Origin: UBA7236 sp036734545
Lineage (GTDB): Bacteria; Bacteroidota; Bacteroidia; Chitinophagales; BACL12
DNA: 21,776 nt
Assembly: GCA_036734545.1 (NCBI GenBank)
Contig: DAIMYJ010000049.1
Coordinates: forward strand, 1-21,776
Direction: 5' to 3'
Part shown: one piece after another, positions 21,104 to 21,776 of the stretch
Position numbering within the stretch: position 1 is the first letter of the stretch
Layout: the number at the start of each line of letters is the position of its first letter
The notes under the pieces: generated by a model
Seen by the model: only the letters and a program-made list of their open reading frames with translations
The model's database searches: none
What the model was told of the DNA's origin: nothing
Translations under genes and position numbers: made by a program

Positions 21104-21583
21104 ATGCGTATTTTTCTGATCTCCCTGCTTTTACTGACCATCTCTCTGCCGGCCGGCGCTCAACGTGTGGCGCGTCATACTACTGCATCAGGCAGTGTGT
21201 ACCCTGATGTGAGTTTGAATAATCTGGTGGGCATGTATGATATGACCTTCAGCGACTGGGAACGCAACCTCAAACTTATTTCGAAACTGCGCGATGATTT
21301 TGGTGATGGCGGCATCAGTTATACCGTTGAAGCAAAAACCGGCACTGCCGACGGCATGTGTTTCATCACCAAAAAGCCGGATGCCATAGAACTCGTTTAT
21401 ACCATCGGCACCAATGGCACTTCCATCTTCACCGATTTCATCAAGGAGATGCAGGCATATTACGTGCAGGATGCAGACGGCCACCAGATCTACAGCTGGG
21501 AAAGTTTCACCAAAGTAAAATACGTTTTCGCCGTAAAGACCACCGCCGATCAGGAATATGTGCGGGTGTATGTTTCTCAGTGA
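21104..21583 (+). CDS. Small exported protein of unknown function
   Basis: A 159-residue protein with a clear signal peptide (MRIFLISLLLLTISLPAGAQ). The mature part of about 139 residues is mixed alpha/beta in appearance, with one Cys and no lipoprotein box, type IX tail or transmembrane helix. I do not recognise the family. The start at 21104 is set by the signal peptide; a TTG at 21077 is inside the -7 box and is rejected. It follows cmk by 56 bp on the same strand but has its own promoter candidate. It is probably periplasmic. Confidence 0.8.
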   Translation: MRIFLISLLLLTISLPAGAQRVARHTTASGSVYPDVSLNNLVGMYDMTFSDWERNLKLISKLRDDFGDGGISYTVEAKTGTADGMCFITKKPDAIELVYTIGTNGTSIFTDFIKEMQAYYVQDADGHQIYSWESFTKVKYVFAVKTTADQEYVRVYVSQ

Positions 21584-21593
21584 GGATGATGTG

Positions 21594-21607
21594 TCCGCCG
21601 CGGCGGA
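21594..21607. other. Perfect 14-bp GC palindrome
   Basis: TCCGCCGCGGCGGA lies 10 bp after the stop codon of the small secreted protein. There is no T-run, so a terminator role is doubtful. It runs straight into the 8-bp repeat units. Confidence 0.5.
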
Positions 21608-21626
21608 TGCAGATATGCAAATGTGC
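21603..21626 (+). repeat. Three 8-bp units of the ARATGTGC family
   Basis: GCGGATGC, AGATATGC and AAATGTGC are in register. The 20 bp at 21608-21627 are identical to 17976-17995, in the same orientation. A short CCCG/CGGG hairpin follows at 21631-21644. Confidence 0.75.
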
Positions 21627-21680
21627 AGATCCCGATTACGCGGGACTTCGCTGCGCTGCGTGTGCAGATGATCAGACTCA

Positions 21681-21776
21681 CCAAATTAGTATCGGGTAGC
21701 GAGTATCGAGTATCGAGACGAATGCAGGAACTTAGAACCAGCAGATTGACCCACTCACCCATTGACCCACTCACCC
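21681..21776 (-). repeat. Composite dispersed repeat, copy B (inverted, runs off the window)
   Basis: On the minus strand it has alternating 8-bp units GGGTGAGT and GGGTCAAT (two of each), a linker, and four 7-bp units (21688-21715 on the plus strand: AGTATCG, GGTAGCG, AGTATCG, AGTATCG), then AATTTGG. It matches copy A with 6 differences in 72. The window ends inside the 8-bp units. Confidence 0.85.

Noticed and set aside
21104..21583. Type IX sorting domain or lipoprotein signal in the small secreted protein
   Set aside because: The C-terminus lacks the FPNP-type and gliding-type motifs, and no Cys follows the signal peptide cleavage region.
21577..21774. Minus-strand frame of 65 codons at the right edge
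   Set aside because: It is created by the tandem repeats and the palindrome; the same kind of spurious frame appears over copy A.

Overview
The window looks like a scaffolded metagenomic or draft contig from a Bacteroidota bacterium, probably of the Chitinophagales/Saprospirales type. The evidence is two secreted proteins with type IX secretion sorting domains (one type A, one type B), start codons without Shine-Dalgarno sequences, many TAnnTTTG-like -7 boxes, a six-S1-domain ribosomal protein S1 and a hmgA-hpd tyrosine degradation pair. Two runs of exactly 100 N (9140-9239 and 10782-10881) are scaffold gaps. The piece between them (9240-10781) is only about 1.5 kb, so its placement depends on scaffolding.

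Layout. 1-2613 (minus): a LuxR-type response regulator, then a membrane histidine kinase and its OmpR-type regulator (cut by the window edge). 2734-5077 (minus): a secreted esterase with a type IX tail and a periplasmic proline-iminopeptidase-like hydrolase. 5134-6522 (minus): a metallo-beta-lactamase/double-rhodanese sulfur enzyme. 6606-8964 (minus): hpd and hmgA, the two dioxygenases that convert 4-hydroxyphenylpyruvate to maleylacetoacetate. 9240-10613 (minus): a tryptophanase. 10704-11090 (plus): a tRNA-Val locus with promoter, one intact gene, two incomplete copies and a terminator, followed by a small GIY-YIG nuclease gene. 11575-17347 (plus): a large type B sorting-domain surface protein, an AsmA-like protein and an orphan histidine kinase. 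17501-20030 (minus): an EVE-domain protein and rpsA. 20370-21583 (plus): cmk, divergent from rpsA, and a small secreted protein of unknown function.

Three patterns cut across the genes. (1) Four genes have a TAnnTTTG/TAnnTTAG box ending only 3-4 nt before the start codon, which suggests leaderless mRNAs. (2) Composite dispersed repeats built from 7-bp and 8-bp tandem units occur in inverted orientation at 17350-17437 and 21681-21776, with a second 8-bp repeat family at 17971-18018 and 21603-21626. (3) The tRNA-Val array carries an exact 55-bp direct repeat at a 77-bp period beside a gap, best read as a tandem tRNA array that has decayed or been mis-assembled.

The metabolic theme is aromatic amino acid breakdown (tryptophanase, HPPD, homogentisate dioxygenase) next to sulfide/persulfide handling. 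The right half holds envelope functions and the conserved cmk/rpsA pair. I see no CRISPR array, prophage, transposase or recognisable defence operon. The best candidates for something undescribed are the leaderless-start pattern, the structured rpsA leader, the composite repeats and the tRNA array beside the GIY-YIG gene.
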